DNA of 43,355 nucleotides from Chloroflexota bacterium (GTDB taxonomy: Bacteria > Chloroflexota > Chloroflexia > Chloroheliales > Chloroheliaceae): NCBI GenBank assembly GCA_028287745.1, contig JAQBPB010000009.1, positions 1 to 43,355 of the forward strand, read 5' to 3'. Within the stretch, counting starts at the first letter, position 1. Every line of letters starts with the position of its first letter. Made by a program: the position numbers and the translations under genes. Of the stretch, positions 8,339 to 16,691 are shown in pieces. Under the pieces are notes generated by a model. It ran no database searches. It was not told the DNA's origin and saw only the letters and a list, made by a program, of their open reading frames with translations.

Positions 8339-9601
8339 TTAAGGTAGGGGCTGGGCAAGTTCCGGTTCGCTAAACTGCGTGGCCGTCTTTTCGGGGTGAG
8401 CCTGGTGGACCGGAGTGAACAATCCAACCAGGGCCAGGACCAGGCAGAAAATCCCAATGCCTACCAGTACGGTTACGGTGCCTGTTTTCTCGGCAATCGT
8501 GGTAGCGATGGCCGCGCCAAGCGGTCCCGGCACGGCGTTCAGGGCCCAGAAGATAGCCGTTACCCGGCCCAGCATGTGATTGGGCGTAATAGCCTGGCGC
8601 AGGGCCATGGACACGGTCGCTTGCACCGACGAGGCATAAGTAAAAGCCATTCCCATCAGACAGATTAACAGGAAACTGGGAGCCAGCCCAATGAAAGCCG
8701 TTGACACGCCGCCGACCGCGATGCCGCCCAGAAAGCAAAAGCCAAACCCTAAACGCTGGCGTACCCAGGCGACCGTTACGCCGCCAATGATAAAGCCGAT
8801 ACTGCTCAGTCCCAGCATGATACCGACCGCGTTGTCGTCTTCCTTCCAGTCGTGTTTCAGGTGGAAGATAAAAAGGTCGAGGCTGGCGGTATTGATCAGG
8901 GAATAAAAGCCCAGGATGATTGTTACGGTGCGCAGGACCGGCTGGTTCCAGAGAAACTTTAAGCCGGAGAGCCATTCTTGCAGCAAATTCTTGGGTTGAA
9001 TTTCGTGGGCAGCCTCACCTTCAACCGGAAGAAACCGGACAAAGGCAAGCGAGATAGCTGAAAAAGTGAAGGATACGGCGTTTGCCCCGACGGTCATGGC
9101 CGGGCCAACCTGGGCCGAGACAAACCCGGCCAGCATCGGCCCGGTCACGAAGGCAAATCCAAAAGTGGTCTGCAAGCGGCCGTGGGCGCTGGTAAGCTGG
9201 TCTTTATTGACCAGGTGCGTGATAGCCGTAATATAACTGACCTGGAAGAACGAACCTAACGAGGCGCTCACGGCTGTAACCAGGTAAATCAGCCAGATTT
9301 GCGGGCCGTACAGCCACCAGGCCAGGGGAATCAGGGCGTTGACCGCTAACCGGCCAATATCGCACCAGATCATGAGCAAGCGCCGGTCTACCCGGTCAAC
9401 CACTACCCCGGAAATGAGATTGGTGAACAGGCTGCTAATCCCAAAAGTAGCCGTAACCAGGCCCATCTGGGCTACCGACCCGGTAGCTTGCAGCACCAGC
9501 AGGGGTAGCGCAATAAGCGCAAAAGAGTCGCCCAGGTTAGAGAAGGTTTGACCGGCCCAGAAAATATTAAAATTTCGATTCCGCCACAGATTTGAAGTCA
9601 A
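8339..9601 (-). CDS. MFS transporter, EntS/MFS_3-like exporter
   Basis: A 420-residue polytopic protein with about 12 membrane segments. The N-terminus LWRNRNFNIFWAGQTFSNLG is the hallmark of the MFS_3 (EntS-like) group. The loop between helices 2 and 3 carries SGVVVDRVDRR, the major-facilitator D-R-x-x-R signature. Members export siderophores, macrolides or unknown small molecules; no substrate can be read here. The only start near the first helix is TTG at 9601 and no clear ribosome site is seen, so the exact start is uncertain. Same strand as ftsK, with about 220 bases between and a separate ftsK promoter. Confidence 0.85.
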   Translation of the reverse strand: MTSNLWRNRNFNIFWAGQTFSNLGDSFALIALPLLVLQATGSVAQMGLVTATFGISSLFTNLISGVVVDRVDRRLLMIWCDIGRLAVNALIPLAWWLYGPQIWLIYLVTAVSASLGSFFQVSYITAITHLVNKDQLTSAHGRLQTTFGFAFVTGPMLAGFVSAQVGPAMTVGANAVSFTFSAISLAFVRFLPVEGEAAHEIQPKNLLQEWLSGLKFLWNQPVLRTVTIILGFYSLINTASLDLFIFHLKHDWKEDDNAVGIMLGLSSIGFIIGGVTVAWVRQRLGFGFCFLGGIAVGGVSTAFIGLAPSFLLICLMGMAFTYASSVQATVSMALRQAITPNHMLGRVTAIFWALNAVPGPLGAAIATTIAEKTGTVTVLVGIGIFCLVLALVGLFTPVHQAHPEKTATQFSEPELAQPLP

Positions 9602-9670
9602 AGAAATTAAAGTCAGCTTTCGACTAAATTTTATGCTTACGCCCTTGTAGCATAATTAACAGGTTGGGTA

Positions 9671-9690
9671 GCTCGCCCTATTGGGCGAGC
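9671..9690. repeat. Perfect 8-bp hairpin between amidase and MFS genes
   Basis: GCTCGCCC, loop TATT, GGGCGAGC. It follows the amidase stop on the minus strand but no uridine tract comes after it, so termination would be weak or Rho-assisted. Confidence 0.55.
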
Positions 9691-9718
9691 CATGCCATAT
9701 ATAAGGGCGGGAACCCGG

Positions 9719-11143
9719 TTACTGGCCCAGGTTGGGGTGTTTATTGGCCCAGGGCCGCGCCTGTTCAAAGGCGGCCGCCGCCCGGAGCAGGGCCGCTTCG
9801 GACAACCGGCGACCTACGATTTGAATCCCTACCGGTAGACCGGATTTAGAAAATCCGCACGGCACCACCAGTGAAGGCAAACCGGTCAGGGTAATGGCAT
9901 AAGTCAGGCCCAGCCATTCGACATAGTTTTCCATTTTGCGACCACCGACTTCCGGCGGGCTGATTACTTCTACCGGGAAGGGCAGTGTTCCTGCCGCCGG
10001 GACCAGCAGCAGGTCGTATTCTTCAAAGAAGCGCCGGGCCCGGTCCCACAGCTTACCCCGGGCTACTTCGGCCTGGCCGACCTGCAGCCCGCTTATTTTC
10101 AACCCCTGCTCGATGTTCCAGACCAGGTTGGCCTGCATTTTATCCCTCCACTGCGGCAGAAAATCGGCGTAACTGGCGGCCATGCGGACGCCGCGCAGGG
10201 CCTGGAAAATCTGGGGGCTATCCGAGAAATCCGGCGCGGCTTCGTCCACTTTACAGCCAAGCTCGCTGGCAAAGACCCCGGCGGCTTGCTCGCAGATTTC
10301 GACCACCTCCGGGTCAACCGGGGCGAACCCCAGGTCAGGGCTAAAGGCTACTTTCCAGCCTTTGATGTCGGGCTGCTCAATCGAGGTTAAATACTCGCCC
10401 CGGTGGTCCGGTTCAGAAATAGGCGCTCGTCTATCCGGCCCGGCCATGACCGAAAGCAGCAGCGCGGTATCTCTTACATCGCGAGCCATTGGCCCGCTGG
10501 CCGATAGATTGTCCCAGGGCAGGTTGGTCGGGTACTCCGGCACCAGGCCCCAGGAAGGCCGGAAGCCTACCACATTGCAAAAGCTGGCCGGGGTGCGCAA
10601 GGAACCGCCCAGGTCGGTGCCGGTCGCCAGCGGTGCTATCCCGGCCGCCACCGCCGCCGCGCTGCCACCGCTCGACCCGGCCGGGGTTAAGCGGGTATCC
10701 CAGGGATTGCGCGTGATGCCGAACAACGTGTTAAAAGTTTGCGCACCGGCCCCAAATTCAGGGGTGTTCGTCTTGCCGATAACAATTGCACCGGCCGCTT
10801 TCAGGCGCTGGACAATCGCGGCGTCTTCCACGGGTACGTTATCGGCATAGATATGCGACCCGTAGGTCGTCCGGATTCCCGCGGTCGGAGTTAAATCTTT
10901 GATGGCGACCGGGACACCATGCAGCGGGCCGACATGATGGCTCTTCAAAACTTCTTCTTCGGCCTGGCGGGCGGCCTGGAGGGCCTGATCGGCCGCAACC
11001 GTCACATAGGCGTTAATCTGCGGGTTAACTATTTCAATCCGCTCTAATAAAGCAGTCACAACCTCAACCGGCGAGATTTTCCTTTGCCGGATCATTTCGG
11101 CTAATTCGGCCGCCGGGGTATAAGCCAACTCGGTTTGGTCCAT
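9719..11143 (-). CDS. Amidase signature family hydrolase (GatA-like)
   Basis: A 474-residue amidase-signature enzyme. The Ser-cisSer-Lys triad is visible: Lys82 in VPVAIKDL, cis-Ser157 in the Gly/Ser-rich GSSGGSAAA loop, and nucleophile Ser181 in GTDLGGSLRTPA, with the usual 24-residue spacing between the serines. Such enzymes hydrolyse carboxamides in the cytosol. The group includes GatA of the Glu/Asp-tRNA amidotransferase, but no gatC or gatB is adjacent and the C-terminal half is of the free-standing amidase type. The substrate cannot be told. Start ATG at 11141-11143 with AGGATGG upstream. Monocistronic between the polA terminator and a hairpin. Confidence 0.88.
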   Translation of the reverse strand: MDQTELAYTPAAELAEMIRQRKISPVEVVTALLERIEIVNPQINAYVTVAADQALQAARQAEEEVLKSHHVGPLHGVPVAIKDLTPTAGIRTTYGSHIYADNVPVEDAAIVQRLKAAGAIVIGKTNTPEFGAGAQTFNTLFGITRNPWDTRLTPAGSSGGSAAAVAAGIAPLATGTDLGGSLRTPASFCNVVGFRPSWGLVPEYPTNLPWDNLSASGPMARDVRDTALLLSVMAGPDRRAPISEPDHRGEYLTSIEQPDIKGWKVAFSPDLGFAPVDPEVVEICEQAAGVFASELGCKVDEAAPDFSDSPQIFQALRGVRMAASYADFLPQWRDKMQANLVWNIEQGLKISGLQVGQAEVARGKLWDRARRFFEEYDLLLVPAAGTLPFPVEVISPPEVGGRKMENYVEWLGLTYAITLTGLPSLVVPCGFSKSGLPVGIQIVGRRLSEAALLRAAAAFEQARPWANKHPNLGQ

Positions 11144-11340
11144 GCATCCATCCTGTTTGTAAATTTGAAATTAAACGGCTTCTTTAAGAAGGTTATTATA
11201 ATGCGTTACGGTTCTAAACCGGAAGAGTAAACCGGAGATTTGTCCTTCGCGGACCTGCCGGGCCTTTGTGATAGTTGTTTGGGGATTTATCTTAGTCCCC
11301 GCAATTGCAGGTAAAAGCTTACTTTGAGTTTTATAACTTA

Positions 11341-11373
11341 TGAAGCCTGGCGGGTTAGTTTCGCCAGGCTTCA
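11341..11373 (-). terminator. Terminator-like hairpin after polA
   Basis: A perfect 12-bp stem (TGAAGCCTGGCG at 11341-11352, CGCCAGGCTTCA at 11362-11373) with a 9-base loop, 77 bases past the polA stop. The following minus-strand sequence is only moderately U-rich. Confidence 0.7.
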
Positions 11374-11406
11374 CGGTTCTGCTTACGTGTATCACGTACC
11401 ACCCTA

Positions 11407-11454
11407 CCACGTTCTACATTATACGTTTCCCGTTTAACACGTTCCCCGTTTAAC
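11407..11454. repeat. Short ACGT-core tandem repeats overlapping the polA stop
   Basis: ACGTTTCCCGTTTAAC (11423-11438) is followed directly by ACGTTCCCCGTTTAAC (11439-11454), one mismatch in 16. The second copy includes the polA stop codon. The neighbouring CCACGTTCTAC (11407-11417) recurs in inverse just after the hslU stop at 37214-37224. Confidence 0.6.
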
Positions 11455-14400
11455 GCGGTACTTTATAACTCTCCATGTCGCGCCAGTTCAGACCAACTTT
11501 AAGGTCGGCCTTTAGCGGGACGGACAGTTGGACCACGCTCTCCATATTGCGCTTGACCAGTTCGGCCAGTTGCGCCAGTTCCGAGCGGGGCGCTTCAAAG
11601 ACCAGTTCGTCATGGACCTGCAGCAGCAGTTTGGTCTGCATTTTGTTTTTGCGCAGTTCCTGCGAAACCCGGATCATGGCGATTTTGACTATATCCGCCG
11701 CCGTCCCCTGGACCGGCATATTGATGGCCTGCCGTTCGGCGGCTTGCCGGATTACCGCGTTAGAGTTTTTCAGTTCGCCCATATACCGGCGGCGGCCCAG
11801 GATGGTCTGGACATAGCCGGTCTCGCGGGCTTCCAGCGGCGTCTGGTCCAGGTAAGCCTTGATCGAAGGGTAGCGTTCGTTATATTCCTTGATAAAGGTT
11901 CCGGCTTCTTTCACCGAAAAACCGGTGCGCTGGCTCAACCCGAAGGCGCTCAGACCGTAAATAATGCCGAAATTGACTGTCTTAGCCATCCGGCGCATGT
12001 CCGGGGTAACGGCATCTTCGGCTACACCGAACACGTCCGACGCGGTGGCGGCGTGAATATCTTTATCGTTCTGGAAAGCGTCCAACAGGCGCGGGTCCTG
12101 GGTCAGGTGGGCCAGGATGCGCAGCTCAATTTGCGAATAGTCAGCCGCGAACAGGACACTTTCTTCGTCAAAGAAGTGCTTGTTAGAAGTGTTGTCGGCC
12201 ACAAAAGCCCGCCGGATTTCGCTGCCCGACTCAGTCCGGATCGGGATGTTTTGCAGGTTAGGGTCGCTGCTTGAAATACGGCCGGTGCTGGAGCCGATTT
12301 GATGGAACGAGGTGTGAATCCGGCCCGATTCAGAGTTTATCAGGAGAGGCAGGCTGTCCACGTAGGTGGACTTTAGCTTGCCGAAATGGCGGAAGTCCAG
12401 TATCTTGCCGACCACCGGGTCGAGGTCGCGCAGACCCTCCAAAATCTCTTTGGTGGTGGAGAATTTGCCGGTCGAAGTCTTTTTGCCGCCCGGTAAGCCC
12501 AGCTTCACAAAAAGGGCCTCGCCTAACTGGTCGGGCGAGTTAATATTGAATTTATAGCCGACCGCCGCGTAAATATCTTTTTCAAGCTGCTCCATCTTAC
12601 GGTGCAGTTCGGTCGAGACCGACTGGAGGCTCGGCACATCTACCGCGATACCGCAAAGCTCCATGGTCGCCAGCACCGGGACCAGCGGCATTTCCACCTC
12701 TACGAACAACTGCCAGAGCCCGTCCCGTTCCAGTTGGGGTTTCAGGTCCTCCACCAGCCGCAAGGTCATGTCGGCATCGGCGCATGCGTAAGCCACTACA
12801 TGCTCAACCGGGGCCAGGTCAATCGTAATCTGTTTCTTACCGGACCCAATCAGGCTATCTATATGGGTCATTTCTTCGCCCAGCCGGTTAAAGGCCAGGT
12901 CTTTCAGACCGGCTTTAAGCATTCCGACCAGTTGGGCCGCGACCATTACATCAAAATTTACCTGGATCTGGTACAGGTCCAGCCCGGCCCGGTGCAGTAT
13001 TTCCAGGTCGTACTTGGCGTGGTGGGCCGCCTTGAAGATGGCCGGGTCAAAAAAGACCGGGCGCAAGGCTTCCCGTACTTCTTCCCATTCCAGCTGGTCG
13101 GGGTGTTTTTGAGTTACGCTGGCCGGACTGCCTTCAACCGGGTGGCGGTGATTGAGCGGGACGTAATAAGCTTCGCCGTAGGCCGGGGAAACCGACAGGC
13201 CGACCAGTTCGGCTTTCATAGTATCAATCGCGGTAGTCTCGGTATCGAACGCGAAGCGCCCGGCTTCTTTTAAGCGCCGGACCAGCTGGGCGAGTTCGTC
13301 TTTTGTCCGGACGGCCCGGTAATTAATGCCTTCCGGCATGTCCGGCAGGGGTGGGAAATCCGGCATAACCGCGCTGCTCTTTGGCGGCGTATAGTCCAGG
13401 CCGGACGGCTGCCGGTCGAAGTCGAACATCGAAAGCTGGCCGCCCCGGCCCTGCTTCCAGGGCTGGACATGCCCGGCGTGTTCTTCGCCGTTCCCTAAAG
13501 CAGTGGCCGTTGCGGCGGTCGCGGTTGAGGGCTGGCCCAGCTCAAGTTTATTGATTTTGCCTACTAACGAGTTAAATTCCAGTTCCCGGAAAAGCTCAAT
13601 CAGGCGCTCCCGGTTGGCCTGTCCGGCTTTGGCGCTTTCGATATCCAGTTCTACCGGTACTTCCGTTACGATAGTGGCGATGCGCTTGCTCTGGATGGCC
13701 TGTTCACGGTGGGTTTTCAGGGCTTCCTTGACCTTCGGCTTAAATTCGTCCAGGTGTTCCAGGATATTTTCCAGGTGGCCGTATTTTGCAATCAAATCGG
13801 TGGCGGTCTTGTCGCCTACGCCCGGCACGTTGGGAATATTATCGCTTTTGTCGCCAACCAGGGCTTTGTAGTCCGGCACATATTCTGGGGTAAAGCCAAA
13901 ACGGTCCACCACGCCCTGTATATCGTAATAACGGGCGTCGCTGAAGCGGGCGCGCGGCCCTGCTCCCGGCAGAACCGCCCGGGTATTTTCGTTGACCAGT
14001 TGCAGCAAGTCGTTGTCGCCGGTAACGATCAGGGCTTCCAGGCCGCGCTGGTTGGCCTGGCGGGCCAGGGTGCCGATGACATCGTCCGCTTCAAACCCGG
14101 CCTGTTCATAAATTGTGATGCCGAGGGCTTCGACCACTTCGCGGATACGGCCTATCTGGTTAGCCAGGTCGTCCGGCATTTCGCTGCGGTTGGCTTTGTA
14201 TTCGACAAATTCCTCGTGGCGAAAAGTGTGCCCGCCTTCAAAAGCCATTACAATATAGTCGGGGGTGTCGCGGCGAAGGACTTCCAGCAGCATCGAGGTA
14301 AAGCCGAAAGTAGCATTGGTCAACTCGCCTTTGCTGGTTGCCAGCCCGGACTTTATAGCATGATAAGCCCTGAAAATAATCCCAAAACCGTCTATCAGGA

Positions 14401-14485
14401 CCAACCGGCCCTGCAACTGGCTTTTTGACGTTTCGGACGTTGTTTTACTTAAATCCGCCGGTTGTTCGCTTGCGGTTTGTGCCAT
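11450..14485 (-). CDS. polA: DNA polymerase I with 5' nuclease and proofreading domains
   Basis: A 1011-residue family A polymerase. The ATG at 14485 is chosen because AGGAGG lies 9 bases before it; an ATG 24 bases upstream would have that site inside its coding sequence. Residues about 25-310 form the 5' nuclease (LVLIDGFGIIFRAYHA, GDKSDNIPNVPGVGDKTA). A 3'-5' exonuclease near residues 400-610 keeps its acidic sites (FDTET, HHAKYDLEI, YACADAD), so proofreading is expected, unlike Taq. The polymerase has motif A DYSQIELR near 780, motif B RRMAKTVNFGIIYG and motif C QVHDELVFE near 957. A linker of about 90 Gln/Gly/Pro-rich residues between the nuclease and exonuclease explains its length over the usual 930. 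Confidence 0.97.
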   Translation of the reverse strand: MAQTASEQPADLSKTTSETSKSQLQGRLVLIDGFGIIFRAYHAIKSGLATSKGELTNATFGFTSMLLEVLRRDTPDYIVMAFEGGHTFRHEEFVEYKANRSEMPDDLANQIGRIREVVEALGITIYEQAGFEADDVIGTLARQANQRGLEALIVTGDNDLLQLVNENTRAVLPGAGPRARFSDARYYDIQGVVDRFGFTPEYVPDYKALVGDKSDNIPNVPGVGDKTATDLIAKYGHLENILEHLDEFKPKVKEALKTHREQAIQSKRIATIVTEVPVELDIESAKAGQANRERLIELFRELEFNSLVGKINKLELGQPSTATAATATALGNGEEHAGHVQPWKQGRGGQLSMFDFDRQPSGLDYTPPKSSAVMPDFPPLPDMPEGINYRAVRTKDELAQLVRRLKEAGRFAFDTETTAIDTMKAELVGLSVSPAYGEAYYVPLNHRHPVEGSPASVTQKHPDQLEWEEVREALRPVFFDPAIFKAAHHAKYDLEILHRAGLDLYQIQVNFDVMVAAQLVGMLKAGLKDLAFNRLGEEMTHIDSLIGSGKKQITIDLAPVEHVVAYACADADMTLRLVEDLKPQLERDGLWQLFVEVEMPLVPVLATMELCGIAVDVPSLQSVSTELHRKMEQLEKDIYAAVGYKFNINSPDQLGEALFVKLGLPGGKKTSTGKFSTTKEILEGLRDLDPVVGKILDFRHFGKLKSTYVDSLPLLINSESGRIHTSFHQIGSSTGRISSSDPNLQNIPIRTESGSEIRRAFVADNTSNKHFFDEESVLFAADYSQIELRILAHLTQDPRLLDAFQNDKDIHAATASDVFGVAEDAVTPDMRRMAKTVNFGIIYGLSAFGLSQRTGFSVKEAGTFIKEYNERYPSIKAYLDQTPLEARETGYVQTILGRRRYMGELKNSNAVIRQAAERQAINMPVQGTAADIVKIAMIRVSQELRKNKMQTKLLLQVHDELVFEAPRSELAQLAELVKRNMESVVQLSVPLKADLKVGLNWRDMESYKVPR

Positions 14486-14523
14486 CTGGCTTTGCCTCCT
14501 GTAGCTCATTAACGATTGTCCGC

Positions 14524-14529
14524 ATTATA
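14524..14529 (-). promoter_or_regulatory. -10 box for polA
   Basis: TATAAT on the minus strand with TG directly before it, 38 bases upstream of the polA start codon. No good -35 hexamer at normal spacing. Confidence 0.4.
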
Positions 14530-14590
14530 CACCAAAAAAGCAGCAAACCTGCTAATCTTCTAATCAGCGGTTTTGGGCAAATGTGCCAAA

Positions 14591-14620
14591 TTGACACCCC
14601 TGGGGTTATGCTAGTATAAT
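14591..14620 (+). promoter_or_regulatory. Consensus sigma-70 promoter for serA with an internal dyad
   Basis: TTGACA (14591-14596) and TATAAT (14615-14620) both match consensus perfectly, with an 18-base spacer. The spacer starts with the palindrome ACCCCTGGGGT (14596-14606), which could bind a repressor. Transcription would start near 14627, giving a leader of about 220 bases before serA. Confidence 0.8.
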
Positions 14621-14626
14621 TTCTCA

Positions 14627-14845
14627 CAATACTCATAAGACTTATAAACTACCAGGCGTTGAAGGTATAATGGATAGAATTTATCCGTAAGCCGCCGCAG
14701 TAGTTAAGGAATTAAGAGGAATAAAAAGGCTGCTTGGGTGGGCGACAATCACTGGGTGTGGGCCTGTATAGATAATTTAGGTAAACCGTGCAACGTTTAC
14801 GGTTCTAAGAAATGCATATAACGAAAGGCTTAGAAGGGCTATTAA
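14627..14845 (+). other. Long untranslated leader of serA
   Basis: About 220 bases with no open frame of note. A hairpin AACCGT/ACGGTT with a 9-base loop lies near 14787-14807. No T-box TGGN bulge sequence or known riboswitch core was recognised. The ribosome site before the ATG is weak (AGAAGGG). Confidence 0.45.
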
Positions 14846-16489
14846 ATGTTCAAGGTGTTAGTGAGCGATCCGATAGCTAAAGAAGGACTGAACCGTTTGC
14901 GCGAGGCCGGTGAAAGTATTGGCCTGGAAGTCGATGTGCGGACCGGGTTGCCTAAAGAAGAACTTTTACGGATCGTGGCCGATTATGATGGCTTGATCGT
15001 GCGCAGCGAAACCAAGGTTACGGCGGAAGTAATCCGGGCCGCCACCAACCTGAAAGTGGTCGCGCGGGCCGGGGTTGGGGTTGATAACGTGGATGTTCCG
15101 GCGGCCACCGAGCGGGGCATTATTGTAGTCAACACCCCTACCGGCAATACGATTGCGGCCTGTGAGCAGGCTTTTGCCCTGATGATGGCAACCGCCCGCA
15201 AGCTGGGCCAGGCCAATATCAGCATGAAGGGCGGCAAGTGGGAACGCAAGCAGTTTATGGGAGTTGAACTGGCTGGCAAGACCCTGGGAATTATCGGGTT
15301 GGGCCGGATTGGTACCGAACTGGCGAAACGAGCCGCCGCCTTTGGCATGTCCCCCGTCGCTTATGACCCCTTTGTACTGCCCGCCTATGCCGAAAAGCAG
15401 GGCATCGAACTGGCTACCCTGGATGAAATTTACAGCCGGGCCGACTTTATCACGGTTCACTCACCCTTACTGCCGGAAACCTACCACATGATCAGCACCG
15501 CCGCCTTTGAAAAGATGAAGCCGGGTGTCCGGATTATCAACGCGGCCCGGGGCGGTATCATTGACGAAGATGCGCTTTACCAAGCCCTGAAAAGCGGTAA
15601 GGTTGCCGCCGCCGGGTTGGACGTTTTTGAGCAGGAGCCAGTCGCATCCGACAGCCCGCTGGTCAGGCTGGAGAATGTTATCGCCACGCCTCACCTGGGT
15701 GCCAGCACCGAAGAAGCCCAGGTTAAAGTCGCGATCGACGCCGCCGAGTCGGTGGTTGCCGCGCTTAACGGCGAACTGGTCCCCAACGCGGTAAACTTGC
15801 CCGGTCTTAGCCGGGACGCCCTGAGCCATCTCAAGCCTTACCTGAACCTGGCGACCAAACTGGGCCGCCTGGCGACATCCCTTTCGGATGGGCCGCTTGA
15901 AAAAGTTGAAATCTGGTGCCAGGGTGAGGTGCAGTCCGACCACGCCAAAATTATCAGCATGGCCGCTCAGAAGGGCTTGCTGGAAAACCAGGCCACATCC
16001 GATGAACCGGTCAACCTGGTAAACGCCCGGTCCATCGCGGCCCGGCGCGGGCTGGAAGTGGTCGAAAAGACTACCAGCGAAGAAGGCCAGTTTACCGGCC
16101 TGACGATTTCGCTGCGGGTCCAGGCTGGCCTGTCCAACGGTGGGATTGACCAGAGCTTGCAGCCGCTCGGCTTGCGGGTCTTTGACGGCACTATTATCAA
16201 CGGCCAGCCGCGTATTGTCAGCCTTAACGGCCTGCTGGTGGACGTAGAACCGTCCGGTTATATGCTGGTCAGCCGCCACATTGACCGGCCCGGTATGATT
16301 GGCCGTGTCGGTACCGTCCTGGGCGGTTACGGCATCAATATCGCGCACATGGAAGTCGGACGCCGCCAGAAAGGTGGCGAGGCAGTCATGATCCTGGCGA
16401 TTGACGAGCCGGTTACCCCGGCCATGATGGAAGAGCTTAGCAAAATTGATGGAGTCGAGAACCTCCGCTTTGTAAGCCTGGTCGACTAA
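14846..16489 (+). CDS. serA: D-3-phosphoglycerate dehydrogenase
   Basis: A 547-residue enzyme of the long (type I, Mycobacterium/Bacillus-like) class. It oxidises 3-phosphoglycerate with NAD+, the first committed step of serine synthesis. The Rossmann motif GLGRIGTELA lies near residue 150. The catalytic trio can be placed at Arg235 (NAARGG), Glu264 (FEQEP) and His283 (ATPHLGAS). Residues about 320-455 form the allosteric-substrate-binding domain and the last 75 the ACT domain (RPGMIGRVGTVLG), the usual site of serine feedback. No other serine genes are adjacent. A strong promoter at 14591 and a strong terminator at 16521 make it a single-gene unit. Confidence 0.97.
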   Translation: MFKVLVSDPIAKEGLNRLREAGESIGLEVDVRTGLPKEELLRIVADYDGLIVRSETKVTAEVIRAATNLKVVARAGVGVDNVDVPAATERGIIVVNTPTGNTIAACEQAFALMMATARKLGQANISMKGGKWERKQFMGVELAGKTLGIIGLGRIGTELAKRAAAFGMSPVAYDPFVLPAYAEKQGIELATLDEIYSRADFITVHSPLLPETYHMISTAAFEKMKPGVRIINAARGGIIDEDALYQALKSGKVAAAGLDVFEQEPVASDSPLVRLENVIATPHLGASTEEAQVKVAIDAAESVVAALNGELVPNAVNLPGLSRDALSHLKPYLNLATKLGRLATSLSDGPLEKVEIWCQGEVQSDHAKIISMAAQKGLLENQATSDEPVNLVNARSIAARRGLEVVEKTTSEEGQFTGLTISLRVQAGLSNGGIDQSLQPLGLRVFDGTIINGQPRIVSLNGLLVDVEPSGYMLVSRHIDRPGMIGRVGTVLGGYGINIAHMEVGRRQKGGEAVMILAIDEPVTPAMMEELSKIDGVENLRFVSLVD

Positions 16490-16520
16490 ACTTTCTCCAG
16501 GCTTACAGAAAGCAAGCAAT

Positions 16521-16574
16521 AAAAGAACCTGCCGGGGCCGCAATCTACTATGATTGTCCCGGCAGGTTCTTTTT
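16521..16574. terminator. Bidirectional terminator between serA and the beta-glucosidase gene
   Basis: AAAAGAACCTGCCGGG (16521-16536) pairs with its inverse at 16558-16573, with an inner CAATC/GATTG stem. A-tract and T-tract on the two sides let it serve both converging genes. Confidence 0.92.
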
Positions 16575-16691
16575 GTTAAAGCGCCTGTCCTTTCAAGCCG
16601 TAGGGTCGCCGCGCTGCTTCCCTGTTTTACCAAAGTCTGGCGAAGAACTACGGCGTTCCAGCCCTGGTATCCCGGCCCTTACCCCGGCTTA

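Noticed and set aside
11171..11410. 79-codon minus-strand open frame after polA
   Set aside because: It spans the polA terminator hairpin and repeats, lacks a ribosome site and has no family features.
14627..14845. T-box or serine riboswitch in the serA leader
   Set aside because: The conserved T-box TGGN bulge sequence and a specifier loop are not visible; only one small hairpin is.
15467..16633. 388-codon minus-strand open frame inside serA
   Set aside because: Antisense to serA, crosses the terminator at 16521, no recognised motifs.
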